A stretch of DNA of 64,000 bases, from NCBI GenBank assembly GCA_000711775.1, contig ARYC01000447.1, positions 46,785-110,784 on the forward strand, read 5' to 3'. The stretch comes from Oxytricha trifallax (taxonomy: Eukaryota; Ciliophora; Spirotrichea; Sporadotrichida; Oxytrichidae). Under the pieces are notes generated by a model. That model was not told the origin of the DNA. It did no database searches and saw nothing but the letters and a program-made list of their open reading frames with translations. The translations under genes and the position numbers were made by a program. Shown one piece after another: positions 10,255-23,910 of the stretch; the stretch's first letter is position 1; each line of letters begins with the position of its first letter.

Positions 10255-13200
10255 ATGGCAGAAAATGCTCTATATGAAGCGTTGGATAATTACAACACTC
10301 AAATTGACAACAAATATAAGTAAAACTGGGGTTCACTTATGAGTTTTCTTGGTAAGTAACCTCTATTATATTTAACTTTAGATAATTTGCTAAATAAAAC
10401 TATTCATATAAAAGTTCTTATCAAATCATAAAAGAAACTACTTTTCATTATGAGGTCGCTGTTTTTCCTGTTTAATTTATTATATCTGATTTTTACTTTT
10501 ATATTTTCATGAACTAATTTCCTAATTTAGACGTGGAGGATTCAAATTTTTTGATTGCCAAAATGGCCACTGTGACTATAAACGCAAATCAAAATTTCAA
10601 TAATTAGACTCACAGCAATGCAAGTTTGGGCTAGATGTACAGCACAAACTAAAACGGTTCTTTAAGAAAATCAGCTGCTCGAACTAACCGAAATTCCATT
10701 GGAATGGTAAGTTTCAAAATTTGACTAAAAAAGAGGGTTGACTAGCTAATATATGCATTTTATTACAAAATATTATACATTATTGTGAGAAGATTTTTTT
10801 CTTAACGCTTATTTTTTATCATATAGAGATCTGGTTTCGATTATAAAACTTAGAATAATAATCAAAGTAGAAATCAATCGATTCTTATGAAAGAAGACAT
10901 TTTACAGCGATATAGTCATATGATCTCTAAAGATCATCAAAATTAAATGGGTTTCAATTTTACCATAGCCCTCTTTTTATATTTAATAAATCACTCCAAA
11001 TTTTAATTATAAAATTATCTCTTTATTTAGCCTTAATCATATATGGTAAAAATCAAAAATATTATATTTAAACTTGAATTTATCTTTAGAAGAAATATTT
11101 AGTTCAATTAATTTGGGAATTAAAAATAAGTTGTCTATTTGTCTTTATATTAAACAATTCTATTTACAATCATTTTTTATAAATGATATTTTTAATTTTT
11201 TACTAAAATTTAGAGAATAAGACTATTTTTTGTATCAAATTTATTTTGCATTAAAACTAATAGTTGTGGTGGAATTGCTTACACCTGTCCAAATTAAAAG
11301 CTAGATCAATCGATGCAAGAAAGACAAGACTCGCAGACTCTACCCACTACCGAAGCTGGCACAAATTATGTCTATAGATCCCCCAGGAAACAAGTAGTCA
11401 TGATGGTTCCTCATAGAAAAAATAGACTTTAGTCCAATCTCCAAAATCAAGCTTATAATGTAAGTTCTTTGCCAACTCCAATTTATACAGTCTAGCGCTT
11501 AAATGCTAATGTGTCATTGAAAATGTCTAAACTCTTTAAATTTATAGACAAGCAGCTCGTTTTATCAGGGAAATCTAGAATCACAGGGTGATAATATTTA
11601 CTAAACCAATCTAAGTAAGATGAATTAATATACCTCACTCTCTCAGGGATTGAATTCTAATAGAAATTAGCATGAAAGTCTAAATTCTAACAACCACGAA
11701 GGCGATTAAAATCACAACTATTAGATGTTTCCCACTCCTTATAAATCAACAATCGGAGCAGATAATCATAGTTAATTTGTATTAATGTTGTCCTACTATT
11801 TTATAATAAAAGACATTTTTAAAATAATCAATCTGTCATAGCAGCGAATAAATCTCTAAAAACCAACCTGAGAAATGTCAAACCTCGCTTAAATACAAGA
11901 CCATAACCCCAAAATAGTACTTAAATGATGAAAAATGGAGGTGGGACTTCTTTGCTGAGACCAAATGGAGCTAACACTGATTAATAATAATAAAATACAT
12001 TTAAAATAGAGAGGGAAAACGATAAGAGAATCAAGGGCAATCATATACAAAATTCCATTAAAATTATGAGGTAGGAAGAGAGAGCTAATGCTGGTAAATC
12101 TAAACAAATTTTAATTAAAAATACTTCCTTTTCATTTAACATGGGGCTTTTGTAGAAATATTGAATTTTAACTTTAACTTTAAAATTTATAGTAATTAAA
12201 TCTAACATAAATTCATTTAACACTGGAAATTTTGATCGTATTGGTAAAGAACTCTAGAAAACTAGAATGGGTTTTGGCATTAGAAATGAGAGAGAAGAAT
12301 TGAATGAGTTAATGCGAAGCACTGACAGTGGAATACTCAAAAAAAGCCCTGAGAAGCAGCAATTGCCCACTAATACTAATAATTTATAACTCCTTATTTG
12401 TTCACAAAATGAATAAAGTTATGGGGATCAGAGTAATGGAAAATAGTTAATTTATACATATTAATGATATTTTTGATAATCAAAGAGAGAGAATAAAGCC
12501 AAATATGGACGATGAAAGATTAAAAGAATTAGAAAGAGAACCCACTGAGTTTTAAGGTCAACCTGCTGGATTGTTTATAAAAAATAGACAAGCAGAGAAG
12601 TGGATGTAAAAACGCAAGGTTGCTGGAGGGCCTACTGGAGGAGGAATAAGTGGCCAGAGCAATAGAAAGCATATTGAATTCGCTAAGAATTTGTTTATCT
12701 CATGGGATGATGATGGCTGTGAATTTAATTATGTAAATGTTAAAAACTGAATCTTATATAAATTTATATGGCTCTGGTGTTTTAGAAGCTGAAGAAATAA
12801 TAAAACCTCTCATTGGTCTAGGTCTGTCTTCAGATTCTAAATTTGCCATTAAGATTTTACAGGCTTTAGATAGTAGGCCAAGTGAGAATGGAGGTGCTCG
12901 AGGCAAGGATGATTTGAGAATAACTTTAAAGGATTTTATTAAGATATTTAAGAGTGATAAGATTAGTGAGCATCTAGTCAGCATCATTAATTCTGAAGTA
13001 CAATTCATTATATTCTAAATATTTCTAGCTATTCATGTAAACCTTTTTTAATTTGAGTATTTCAGGCATATTTTATAACTTAGCTGAAAATGCAACAGCA
13101 AGAAACTCAAATTGGAAAGCCTCCCTCTCAAAGAATAAAGCACCCCGATTTTAAAAGTCCGAAGAATATCATCGCCATTTCTGAGGGGTTCGATTCCCCA

Positions 13201-16200
13201 ACAAATCAGTCTAATACCACAAAGTCAAGAATTTCCTTTAGTATGCGAACAAACGATCAGAAAAAGATCGTGGAAATCCCAATCGACAGGTTTCTGGATT
13301 AAATAAACATTCATCAAAAGATTCTTGATAGAAATGACGGGTAGTAGAAATACAGGACTTAGGTATTTAAAGTCAAGGGGGGAGGTTAGTAGCTGTCTGA
13401 TCCTTATGAAAACTATATTTCCATTAGAGATGAGAACACTTAAAGCGCCAGTCAGTTCTAGCCATATGCTTCGAATGGGATGCCTAGTCTCAATAATAGG
13501 GTGATAGGGTAGTAATCATCAGTAGCTAAACCAATCGTAATAATTTAAAATTCACCAATCAAAATTAAATTCTAAGCTAAAATAATATTTAAATTAATCA
13601 AATATTGTTTTTAATTTTAACATAATAATTAATTTCCCCATTTAACTCATATATTAATATTTGCTGTATTCCTATTTATAGGTTTTAACAACGAGATCAG
13701 AAAATTCTTAAGCACTTCCCCAGTAGTAATAGCCGATAAAATTCAGCAGCTCAATTTGAAATCGAATCTGGGAATGATGGGTTCCTCGGCAATCCGTTAT
13801 AACACCAAAACCAGAGATATAAATTCCGTACAATCTTAAAACATAAACACCCTCACCCACCAATCTTACTAATAATCAGAGTTAGGAGGAAATAATTCAG
13901 TGAAAACAGTCAATACTCAATCATAAATGCATCTCTTAAGCTCATCTGCAAAGAAAGTACCTAAAAACATCACTTTGCAGGAGTAGATGGAAATTATCAA
14001 GAATTGGTGGAGCAGCATGGATCCTAGAGGAAACATGGCCAGTGAGCTTCCAACAAACACAGTCTGCACTTTTATGGTGAAGAAGAGATTAGCCTCAGAT
14101 TCTGAATAAGCAGCGAAGATTTATTAAAACGAATTCAATTAAAGATGTTTAACTTTTTTCCCACACCTGAATTTCTTATAAAAAATACTATAATTTCGAA
14201 GATAATCTGTAATCAACTAGGAATAGCAGTTAGGAAGGAAATTCTTACATTTGATGAATTTAATCGCATATTCTGCAAAGGTATTTTCAAAGAGGCTTTG
14301 ATAAATGTAACAAACAGTTTTGATTAGATGAATTTTTCAAGCGGTTTTTCTCCTAATAAAAACTAAAAAGATAAATCATAATACCCACCATCCCAATTAT
14401 GCAATAAATTATTTAGCTTTTTATTGAGAATATTGTCTGATACATAATTTTATTAATAAGTGACTTTTTGAATAATTTTCTCTAAAATAGCTTTTAATAA
14501 TGACTTATTATAATTACCAATTCACGGATGTGCCCATTTAAATAAAAATCAATGAATATCAAAGAAACCAGATGTTTAACGGCCTTGATCCCAAGGCAGA
14601 CAATCACAGAGAAGGAAGATAAATATTGAACTCCCTGAATTAAATCAAGGAGGAGGAATATGGCGGTAGTTACACTGGTGGACATGACAAGAATCCATAT
14701 AAATCTTAGTTTCTTTAATGATCTAACTAATAAAAATGAATTTTATATTATGTGAATACGTACAAGAGATTCCTGGATGACCCACTTGGAAACAAAGCCA
14801 AAGCCAGAGAAGAACAGGAAAAGCTCAAAAAGCAACAAGACCCCTTCATTGAAAGAATCAAACTAATTGAAGACACGGAGAAAGCGCACTTGATGAGGAA
14901 GCCAGTGCCCTCATTTCAATAAAAAAACGAATAGAATAACACTGTTGGGACAAGGAGACAGAGCAAGTTGACTTTGCTTGAAGCCAAATAGAGATTTTAT
15001 GATGATAACCCACATTACATTCCTGGTGATTACATATTTCCAAATTTATCAATAATTATTGAGGTTTTAAGGGTAGAACATATAAAATAATCATGATTTA
15101 TTTTTATGATTCAGGTAGCTTGACAGCAAGAGATAAGCAATCACTAAAATTAAAAAATTTAATGGAGATCATTTACTATTAAAATGCTAAAATTATTTAT
15201 TTAATGATTAAATAATTTGGAATAAGAGTTGAATCATAGGAAACAAAGAATCCAAGAATCTAAGGAGCAGGTCCGTATCCCAGCAGTCTACCTAGAGAAA
15301 ACCCAGGAAGAGAGACTGAAAGATCAAAATGAATTATTGAGCAGGTTTTAGAAGTTGCTCAGTATGCATCCCTAGCAAACTCAAAAAATCTGATTAATAT
15401 AGTTTATAATTTTTATTTCATTATTTCATTTATCATAATGCAATTTAATAAAAAAAACATCATTGAAGGTCGACATAATAATAATTTAAAAAATAGAAAA
15501 TATTCACATAAACTCCAGATATATATTTATTTATTATTATTTATTGTGAAAAATATGAGTAATTGCAAGGTATCTCAAAACTCGCAAGACTTCCCTCTAT
15601 TCTCTTCAAATCGCAGCAATTAACCATCTCCTCGTCTCCCAGGTGGTAAATTCGCAATGCCAGACTGCACGAGTGGTGTGAGTAAAGAATTTCCTACATA
15701 TTTTAAAAATTAGCATTAATTGAAGAGCAGGATTTCTCTCGATAATCCCTATATTGAGGAGGATTTTAGAGCCAAAAGTATATTGCCAAATATATAATGG
15801 TTTATTTTTAATCTTGTATATGTGCGAAATCGTAATTTAAACTAAGGTTTTTAAAATTATAGGGAAGAAATTCATATATTTTCACTTGCTAACAATAATA
15901 CAAGCAAGAAAGTAATCTCTAAATTAAGACCCCTTAAACCCCTCAAACACCCTAAGAAACTCTCAAAATAACTCCACAATAAATTTTGCAGCCACTTAAT
16001 AACTCCAAAACACTTAATAAAACTACAACACTGGCTCGTTTTTAGGGAAATTTGATAAGGATTTCAGGAAAGAGAATGTTTTGAAAAATATAGACAGAAT
16101 GCTGCTTAGAAATCTTGATAAGCAAGCAATATCGAATATGGATTAGGTTTAGTCACTGCATGCTAATGGGTCGTAAACACAGAGAGCACTGCCTGGAGTG

Positions 16201-18241
16201 GGATTAGATTTAATCTTAATAATTAATTTTATAGTATTATATGAACTTAAATACTTGAGGTAATCTTTCATAATAAGTATTTAATATAAGTATTTATAAA
16301 TATGATTAGATTTGAAATCAGCCAAAAACAAAGATGCACAAGATAAAATTTAAATAAGTGTAGACTTGAAGCAATCATTCAATGATTTTTAATTAGAGGA
16401 AAATTAAAAAGCAGACAAACAGAATTTTCTGAAACTGCCTTAAATTCCAATTAGATAATACGATTGTATTAGAGATAAGGAGGTTGTTATTTAGCCACCT
16501 GACTTGGAAATTATTAACATTAATTTCTATAAAAATATAATGTATAATAGCTTTTGCATTCTAATAGGAAAATGTACAAAATATCTCTAGATATCCAAAT
16601 ATATTCTTATTAAAATTATTTATTAATTAAAATCGAGAGCTACTCGAAATTTAGAGATAAATACTATTCAATAATGAACAACTAACCAAAACCATTTAAC
16701 AAAAAACTGGGTCTGTTCACTTTGTTTTCTGATAAAACTGTTGGTGAAAAAATTATGAACAAAATTTATGATTAAATTAGTAAAGAAGGGGGAGATTTCA
16801 AAGAATTCAAGAAAGTCCAAGCACAGCACAATATCCAAATTCTTTAACTTGAGACTCAGAGATAGAGAATTAATTAACTTTTTAATGTGTTTTAATGTCT
16901 ATAAATTTATGTATGAAAGTCATATACTTAGCTTTTAAAATTTATAACAAGAACTGAATTTCTTAAAGTTTTCTTTTATATATAGATAGCATGACGAATC
17001 AATGACATCAATAAATACGAGCATGATGAAAGGGTCAAATTCAAGTAAAGTTTTAGCTTTACCGAAGAACAGATTTAAATATAGATATTATAACAATGGG
17101 GAGTTCATTGAGAAGAAGGATGACTCGCTGCATAGGCAATCTTTGGATTAATTGCAGCTTTCAAAATAACTGTAGAAAAAGGGAGTATTTGGAGTTGTTA
17201 ATCCCAACTTGCAAACTTAAAACTTTATGCTATATTTTAATAATATTGCATTTCTCTGATATATAATATGACATATTTCTGGTTAAAATATCAGTAAGAC
17301 ATTCTTGAAAACCGTATTTTATCCATTATTTATAGATATATATAAATAAAATTTACCATATAATTTATAAATATAAACACAATCATTGAAATTCGATGAC
17401 ATGGAATCACTGACATCTTACCAAGACAACCTAATGCCTCAAGTAGACAAGAGAACAATGATTAAAACAAAATCTTTATCAAGTTTGTTCAAACGTGGCT
17501 CACTCGTCAGTCTGCACAGCACTTTGAAGCCTTCTCATGTACCTGCATTCAATGATGATAATAAAGAGAGAATGAAAGAAGTAATTTTTGTTGTTAAATA
17601 TATCCCTTAATTCTCTTATAATAGTAAATTTGGGATTTTACCATGGGATTTTATTAATAAGGCATTCTTTTGCCTAGTATCCCATAAGATATATTTTATG
17701 AATTGAATACATTTATTAAAGAACACTTTAGATACTTGGACAAAAACGAAAAGTCTCTAGAAAGTCTGAGAGGAGAAATCGATGAATTCGAGGGTAGAAA
17801 CTTGAGGTACGAAACTTAAAAATTTGAGAAGTCTCCACCACTCTACTCTCCAGCTAGACTACAGTTTGAAGAGCAAAAGAGAGCAGAAGAGAGATTCAAT
17901 AATATCTCCAGTATGGCATAGACGAATAAAACTAAAACTTAGAATGAGAAATATGGAGTTATTTATTAACGATATTGCTAAAGAAATAACATATTAAACC
18001 AAAATGGGGGATATTTTTTAAGAGTGATTGATAACAAAAATCTCAATCTCAAATTTATATAAAAAATGTATATGGAGTAAACTTGCCATTTAATTTGCAA
18101 AAAATAAACATGAATCAATAATCTCCAGACGCAAGCTTAAATGATAGAATGCTAAAGTCATCGACCACTGATATGTATAAATCTTAGAAAAAACTCGAAG
18201 AAATCAAAGAAGTTAAAAACGATAATAGTTTAATTGAGTGA
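10255..18241 (+). CDS. Very long EF-hand-containing, Asn/Gln/Ser-rich protein in many ordered MDSs and exons
   Basis: ATG 10255 gives MAENALYEALDNYNTQIDNK. Open ciliate-code segments follow in order, alternating with AT-rich inserts: DVEDSNFLIAKMATV (10531), RSGFDYKTQNNNQ (10827), MQERQDSQTLPTTEAG (11310), IGADNHS (11755), DRIGKELQKTRMGFGIRN (12234), an EF-hand block (12445-13015), QIGKPPSQRIKHPDFKSPKN (13100), FNNEIRKFLSTSPVV (13683), IKNWWSSMDPRGNM (13990), FTDVPIQIKINEYQRNQMF (14522), FLDDPLGNKAKAREEQEK (14770), VYLEKTQEERLKDQNELL (15280), QHDESMTSINTSMMKG (16988), KFDDMESLTSYQDNLMPQVD (17389), YLDKNEKSLESLRGEIDEF (17735) and QKKLEEIKEVKNDN, ending TGA 18239-18241. Many inserts start GTAAG. 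An EF-hand loop DDDGSGVLEAEE appears only after IES removal (pointer ATGGCT). It may bind Ca2+; the family is not further identified, and it could be two genes. Confidence -1.
12713..12773 (+). other. IES splitting an EF-hand loop, pointer ATGGCT
   Basis: ATGGCT occurs at 12713-12718 and again at 12768-12773. Deleting one copy plus the 49-bp insert turns a frame that hits TGA into WDDDGSGVLEAEEIIKPLIG. That is a textbook 12-residue EF-hand loop (Asp 1, Asp 3, Ser 5, Gly 6, Glu 12). This is a clear example of the germline architecture of the window. Confidence -1.
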
Positions 18242-18549
18242 TAGAGGGTATTTAAGATTATTCTTATTTCTGTTAGCATATAATATACAAAACTATAAAT
18301 TATCTGATATTTTATAATGGATTTTTAATATAATATTTTTGGAAATTTCACTAAGAGTTTATGTTGTTGAATAATATTTTAGGTGAATATTTATTAGTTA
18401 ATTTTGGCAGCTAAGGTAAGTTTTAGCTCCTTAACACATAAATCATATCTTAATCATATTATTGTGAGAAGGAAATAATTAAAATTTGATTTTTATTAAT
18501 GATAAAAATACAAAACTCATATTTGATATGCAATATGGATTGCTTATTA

Positions 18550-20610
18550 TGATATAGAATGACGAAAATAGAGAATTATCAGATTAATTGGCCGACTATA
18601 TATTCTAGATCTTGGCCTCAAGACCCCGATAAGAGGAACCCTATGTTCCCAAGTGGTCGGATATTATTCCCTGTGAAAGAGCGCTTTTACAGTTTTGTAA
18701 TTGGAGATTTAAAAATTTTAATATAAATTTAATTATTAGTAGATAAACTACTTTAAAAACCTCTTTAATTTATAATATATTGAATAAATTAAAGTTAGAG
18801 ATCCATGGTCCCAGTAGCGACCGATTTCCTAAAACTTCTCCTCTACATCGCAAATTAACAAGAGGATTTCTCTGACCTCCTGGACAAGGCAAGCCAGTAC
18901 ATTTTCATCTGCCTCCTCTCCTACGAGATAGTGTCGAATTTTAGGTACTCTTCAATCGCTTTAGCCAGTCTCTTGGTCGTCCTAGAGGACTTGGACTTTG
19001 TTACCTTCGCTGAGGGCTTGATTTATATTTTGTAACAATACGATATTCAATTTGACTTCTCGCAAGTAGAGGCTTGCAAGATCATTATTAGGCTGCATTA
19101 GGAAGATTAAAGTGCGGGTTCTCAAACTTAATTATAAAATAACCCATTACATATTTGGACTTTTATCAATTTCACTTTAAATTAAAAAAAAGAATTAAGA
19201 ATCAAGAAATCATATAAGGATTGATTTAAAATTATTATATAAAACTTAAGAGCAATAATAAGCTCTAGATATTTAATAGGAAGGTATTTAATACATCGAA
19301 AGCATAGATTAAGCCAATCATTAAGATCAAGAGTTAATTTAATAACAAGGATTGAACAATATCTTTTGCGATAATAACAGCTCCGAAAATTAAAACATTA
19401 TTTAAGAATCTATTGAGAATTCAAATGAAATTGAAACTTCATCTCTGAACAATTGCATGGAAAACTTAATGGTTTTTCTTATTTAGTTGAAAGCTTTTCA
19501 AATTAGAGTTTAATTCAATTTATAGTGCATTTTTTATATGGTTCTAGATCAGTAAACTCCAGTGAAATTAAATTCATATGAATCAAACGAAATGAATGGC
19601 ACTTTGAGCACTCAGTGCTTTTCAAACACTATTGATTAATACAATAGCAGTTTAAAGTTCAAGGAGACTCAAGAGAGCAGTACCTTCACAGATGAAATGC
19701 AAAGCAGTAGCTTAGCTACTTAAAGCTTTTCATCTCAAGTCATCCTACCATTCGCTGCTTATGGAGAAGAAATAATTAATTTAAATGGGATATTTTGAAA
19801 TATTTTCAGAATATGGCGTTTCACTCTTTTTTTTATAAACGCATTCTGTTAATTATTTATACCATTGTGGTTTTTTTATTTTATAAAAAGAAGATTCGTC
19901 TTCAGACAGTTAAAGTTCAGAGGACGAAGAAAATGAGAAAAGTGGAAGTTAAAAAACTAAAAAAATAAAGAAGCTCAGGAAGCTGACACCAAGTTCAAGA
20001 GCTCAATCTTTCAGAAAGAAAAGAGTGAACTCAATCAGAAAAAAGTCTTCAAGAGGCCTGTTTATGAACTTCAGTTCATCTATTGACTATAACAAAATTG
20101 ATTCATATAACGATATTGATGAAGACATGCCATTCTCAGATGCTATTATCAAGCAATAAATGTCTTTATTTTTCTATGTCTAATTGCTTAGTTTGATATC
20201 AAAAGTTTGTGCTAGAATTTCCTCTGTTGCATTATTATATTAAGTTATAATACTCTTAGAAACCTAAATTCAAACAGCACTAAACACAATTCAGACCAAT
20301 TTATCTCAAAATCAATAAACCTCATATCCTGCAGCAAAGCCCAGAATTCTGATATGAGCACCTGCTGGGCAACTGAAGAAGACTTTCATGTGCAACAATT
20401 AAACAAAATTCCATTCCTACCTTCTTACTCACCCTAGATGGAATGAACAAATGTGATATTTGCTAAATATCAATGATTTTGATCGAGATATCAGAAAATT
20501 CTAATATGTCTATAGTTTGGCTTCACCGAATTATAAAGACTTAAATTAGAATGATCTAACCGAAATCTAAATCATAATGTACCATACTTTAGTAATTAAA
20601 CATCTCTAAT
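18550..20610 (+). CDS. Cyclin-like protein with long Ser/Asn-rich C-terminal region, in MDSs
   Basis: The clearest segment (18805-19110) reads VPVATDFLKLLLYIANQQED then SQYIFICLLSYEIVSNFRYS, SIALASLLVVLEDLDF and YDIQFDFSQVEACKIIIRLH. This matches the five-helix cyclin C-terminal fold, including the P-T-DFL-like start. An upstream segment (about 18548-18700) is probably N-terminal, but its frame is uncertain. Downstream open segments are low complexity: DQANHQDQELIQQQGLNN (19300), MNGTLSTQCFSNTIDQYNSS (19590), EDSSSDSQSSEDEENEKSGS then KKIKKLRKLTPSSRAQSF (19890-20030), IDEDMPFSDAIIKQ (20120), STCWATEEDFHVQQLNKIPF (20360) and FDRDIRKFQYVYSLASPNYK (20480). No TGA stop can be assigned securely. 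Cyclins activate CDKs; the partner is unknown. Confidence -1.
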
Positions 20611-20619
20611 AGCAACTTA

Positions 20620-21398
20620 TACTAAAAATTTGAATTTTTTCCATAAGATTACTCAAAATAGAACTTCTCTTTATTATTTTTTTTTCTGATTTTGGTGATA
20701 TATTAAAAAAAAACAAAAATGTCATAAATAAAATTAAACTTATAGCTTTATGATCAATAAAGGTTTAAAAACTTGCACACTTTATATTACTATATACTAG
20801 CTTAGCTACTTATACAACTATAATCAGAGCAATCAGAGTACTAATCCCTATCTACCAATAATTTTAAAAAAGCCCTTTCAATACAAATCATGCTAAATGA
20901 GCATTTAAATTTTGGAAATTGATAATCTATTCTGAGAATAAACCAGGAATAAAAAAATAAATGAAGAAGTATATTATTGGACTAAAGTCTCAGTGAACTT
21001 TCGATAATAATAAAAAATCAAACTTTACTTTGTAAATGCTTAAACAATAAAATATTAAATGGTATTATATAGAATTATTTCATTTTAAGTTGAAACCTCA
21101 AATTCCCCTCCCCCATTTTTAAATAAAATAACTAACTTATAGTAATTCTATAGTTCTCTTTGTAAGATACTATACTTATCTTAGTAACTTATCTGAGAGA
21201 GATTATAGAAATATAAAACCTACCAAATATTTGAAAATTTAGCAAATTGATTTCAAAGACAATATATTAATAAATCTTGTATCTTAAGTGAATTAAGATA
21301 AGTTAAGATATAATAACGCAACCTTTCTATATAAAAGATGTGATAAAAGTTGAGCAACTAAGTATATAAATGATTAATGTGTGTATGTATTTAGATCT
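20620..21398. other. AT-rich intergenic DNA, nothing recognised
   Basis: About 780 bp of AT-rich sequence follow the cyclin locus with no protein similarity or clear repeat. A short run of C (CCCCTCCCCC near 21107) is the only compositional oddity. Confidence -1.
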
Positions 21399-21401
21399 AA
21401 T

Positions 21402-22568
21402 AAAAACCTCAAAACATTTTAATAATTTTTATAAATGTTTTGATCTGTAGGAACTTTGTTAGGGATTGTGGTTTTTAACTATATACGATACAAAAATTTC
21501 AAGCTTTTGGGATCCATTTATGATGTATAATTTAAATATATATTTATTGCTTAAATTGCTGTGTGGATACGATATATACAGTAAATATATCAAACCAGCA
21601 TTGAACTATAAGTTCAGTTGAATTAGGAAAATATACATGTAAGCGAGGCTGTGTTTACCTTCAATACTTATACATAGAAGTCATAATGTAGGAGACATTG
21701 TAATATAGAAGCATAGGACTAGATTATTAAGGTACAGATAACTGCAATTCTAAGAGATAATAGTGTGGATGTTGGCTTAGAAACTTAAGTCATTCATCCT
21801 AGCTCAATTAAGACAGAGTCATACATTAATTTCTTAGAGCAGCTTAGAGAGAATTACCCTGAATTAGAGTTTATACTAATTTTTGATAATTTTTCTATTC
21901 CTAAGATAAAAGAAATCAGAGAGAGAGTTATGAAAAACTTAGAATAACACCAGTGTTCAACATGCCTCACACCCCATAGTTTAATGGAATTGAATTCTAC
22001 CCCGGGGTATATAGGGCATCAAAGAACTTCAAATGTATGGCTTTGTTCTAAAGAGATTTGAAGTATAAAAATATCATGATAAACGTTTCATATAAAGAGT
22101 GACAATATTTACAATTTAAGAGTAATAAGGATTGTAAAATCAAGGCTATGAATTGTAATGGGAAATTCAGACAATTATCTATCCAGAAAGAGAAGATGAA
22201 GAGATGGAAATATTTGAGAGGGATTTGTTTACTTTGGCAGTATTAATAATGCTATGAAATATGACATGACTAGCAACGATTACTATTATACAAGGTGTGA
22301 AAAAGATAAAAAGCAAAGAATCAAGCAGTTTATAGATAAAACTAGAGTCTCTCAATCAATCCAAGATAGAGATTTCGATTGATTACATAGAGGTGTGGCT
22401 TTGTAAAATAAACTTTAGATTTCTACCTCGTGACCTAAAAGTGCATGTAGAGTGATTGAATAAAATACATTTATTATTATTTTTTGATTAAAAAACTATT
22501 AATAACTCAAACTCTTAATTATTAAATTAAAGCACTTATAAACCTCATTAAGGCGTTTTCAGGTTTTG
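21402..22568. mobile_element. TBE6: internally deleted, decayed TBE (about 1.17 kb)
   Basis: The left end AAAAACCTCAAAAC and right end CAGGTTTTG are decayed forms of the TBE2 terminal repeat. The subterminal AACCTCATTAAGG near 22541 is the inverse of the CCTTAATGAGGTT next to the TBE2 left end. Flanking AAT triplets at 21399-21401 and 22569-22571 fit an ANT target duplication. On the plus strand are the transposase C-terminal half (FLEQLRENYPELEFILIFDN, then TPQFNGIEFYPG, 21820-22010) and scraps of the 57k kinase (LKYKNIMINVSY at about 22050, EKDKKQRIKQFIDKTRVSQS at 22305-22360). The 22k gene and most of the 57k gene are gone. Confidence -1.
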
Positions 22569-22571
22569 AAT

Positions 22572-23788
22572 GGTAATTTAAAAATGAATTAATATTCAAA
22601 TATCAATCTGCCTCTCTTTTTTATATATTCAAGAATTTTAATAATTTTGCCTTATTTAATATGAATAAAATGATTTTTTTATCTAAATATTCAATTTAAA
22701 CATTTAAACTAAGATTAAATTGAAGAAAATTTAGCTTATGTTTTTATTTATTAAATTGGCATATTTTATATTTGTAAATACATGCATAAGATTTTAAGAA
22801 TTTTCAAATATAAACTCTAATGATGTGATTTAAAGTACTACAATTGAAAAAATTACATATTTGATAATTTAAATTTTTTTATTTTCAGATCAATTTTCTT
22901 TTCTTTAACGGTTTAAGAAATCGACCTTTTTTACTATTATAAAATGGCATTTTTAAAAAGATATTCTTGCTTTTGCCAATTAATTACTTTTAAATTATTT
23001 TAAAAATATTTATGTATAAGTTAATGTCGAAAATATTCTAAAGAATTATAAAGAACCTAAGTTTTATTTAATAGTGGTAAAAATTGAAAAAATAAGCAAG
23101 AATATTTATAATTGTAATTATTTAGATTAACTAATTCTATCATTTTTTTTATGAAAAAATAATATATTTAATTATTAACTCAAAATTTTGTAAAATAATT
23201 TTCCATCTTCGTGAAATACTGATTTAATGTAAGTTTATCTTTTATGAGGCCATCATAAATTACTATTATGGATAAAATATTAACGTTTGGAAATAAATTA
23301 AAATTTTTTACTTTAATTTTTATAAAAATTGCAATTAAATTAGTTTAAAATTTAATTAGAAGTTTCTTAGTAAATATTTAAATCATGCTAACCTCCCGTT
23401 TGTCCTCTCTCTATTTTAATAGTAAGAAGATTTTAAAGTAGGAATTATTTTTTTATTAATATTAAATTTCATTTGTATTTTTAGAAAATAGAAATGAAAT
23501 TTACAACAATAGAAATTCAATTTTATAAATTAATATGAATATTTAGGAAAAGAAATAGTCTCAAAATAAAATTTAATATCTTATTATGTATTACTATTTT
23601 TCTAGGAATAAAATTAAGTTTGGAAATTCTAATAAGGTAAGAACAATATTTGATATTTGACTTGAGTTGTAAAAAATAAATTCTTATGGATCCTTTTATC
23701 GCTGTAATTTAAAGATAAATTATTAAAAAGTGACTTTTTAGTATTATTTCAAGATTTATTTTGCTCATCACTCAAGCAATTAAAACAA
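22572..23788. other. Very AT-rich germline DNA, nothing recognised
   Basis: About 1.2 kb of long A/T runs with no coding similarity seen in either strand under the ciliate code and no obvious long repeats. It lies between two TBE-derived elements. Confidence -1.
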
Positions 23789-23910
23789 AATAAAAACCCC
23801 AAAACCCCTTAATGAGGTTTATAAGTGCTATGATTTGTAGGGAATTTGTTAGGGGTTAGGGTTATTAATAGGTTTTAATGTGAAATATATAGTAAATGTA
23901 TTTAATTCAA

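Noticed and set aside
23792..23830. C4A4 runs as true chromosome ends or internal telomeres
   Set aside because: Short, followed by conserved subterminal sequence and linked to TBE genes with ANT flanks; they are transposon termini.
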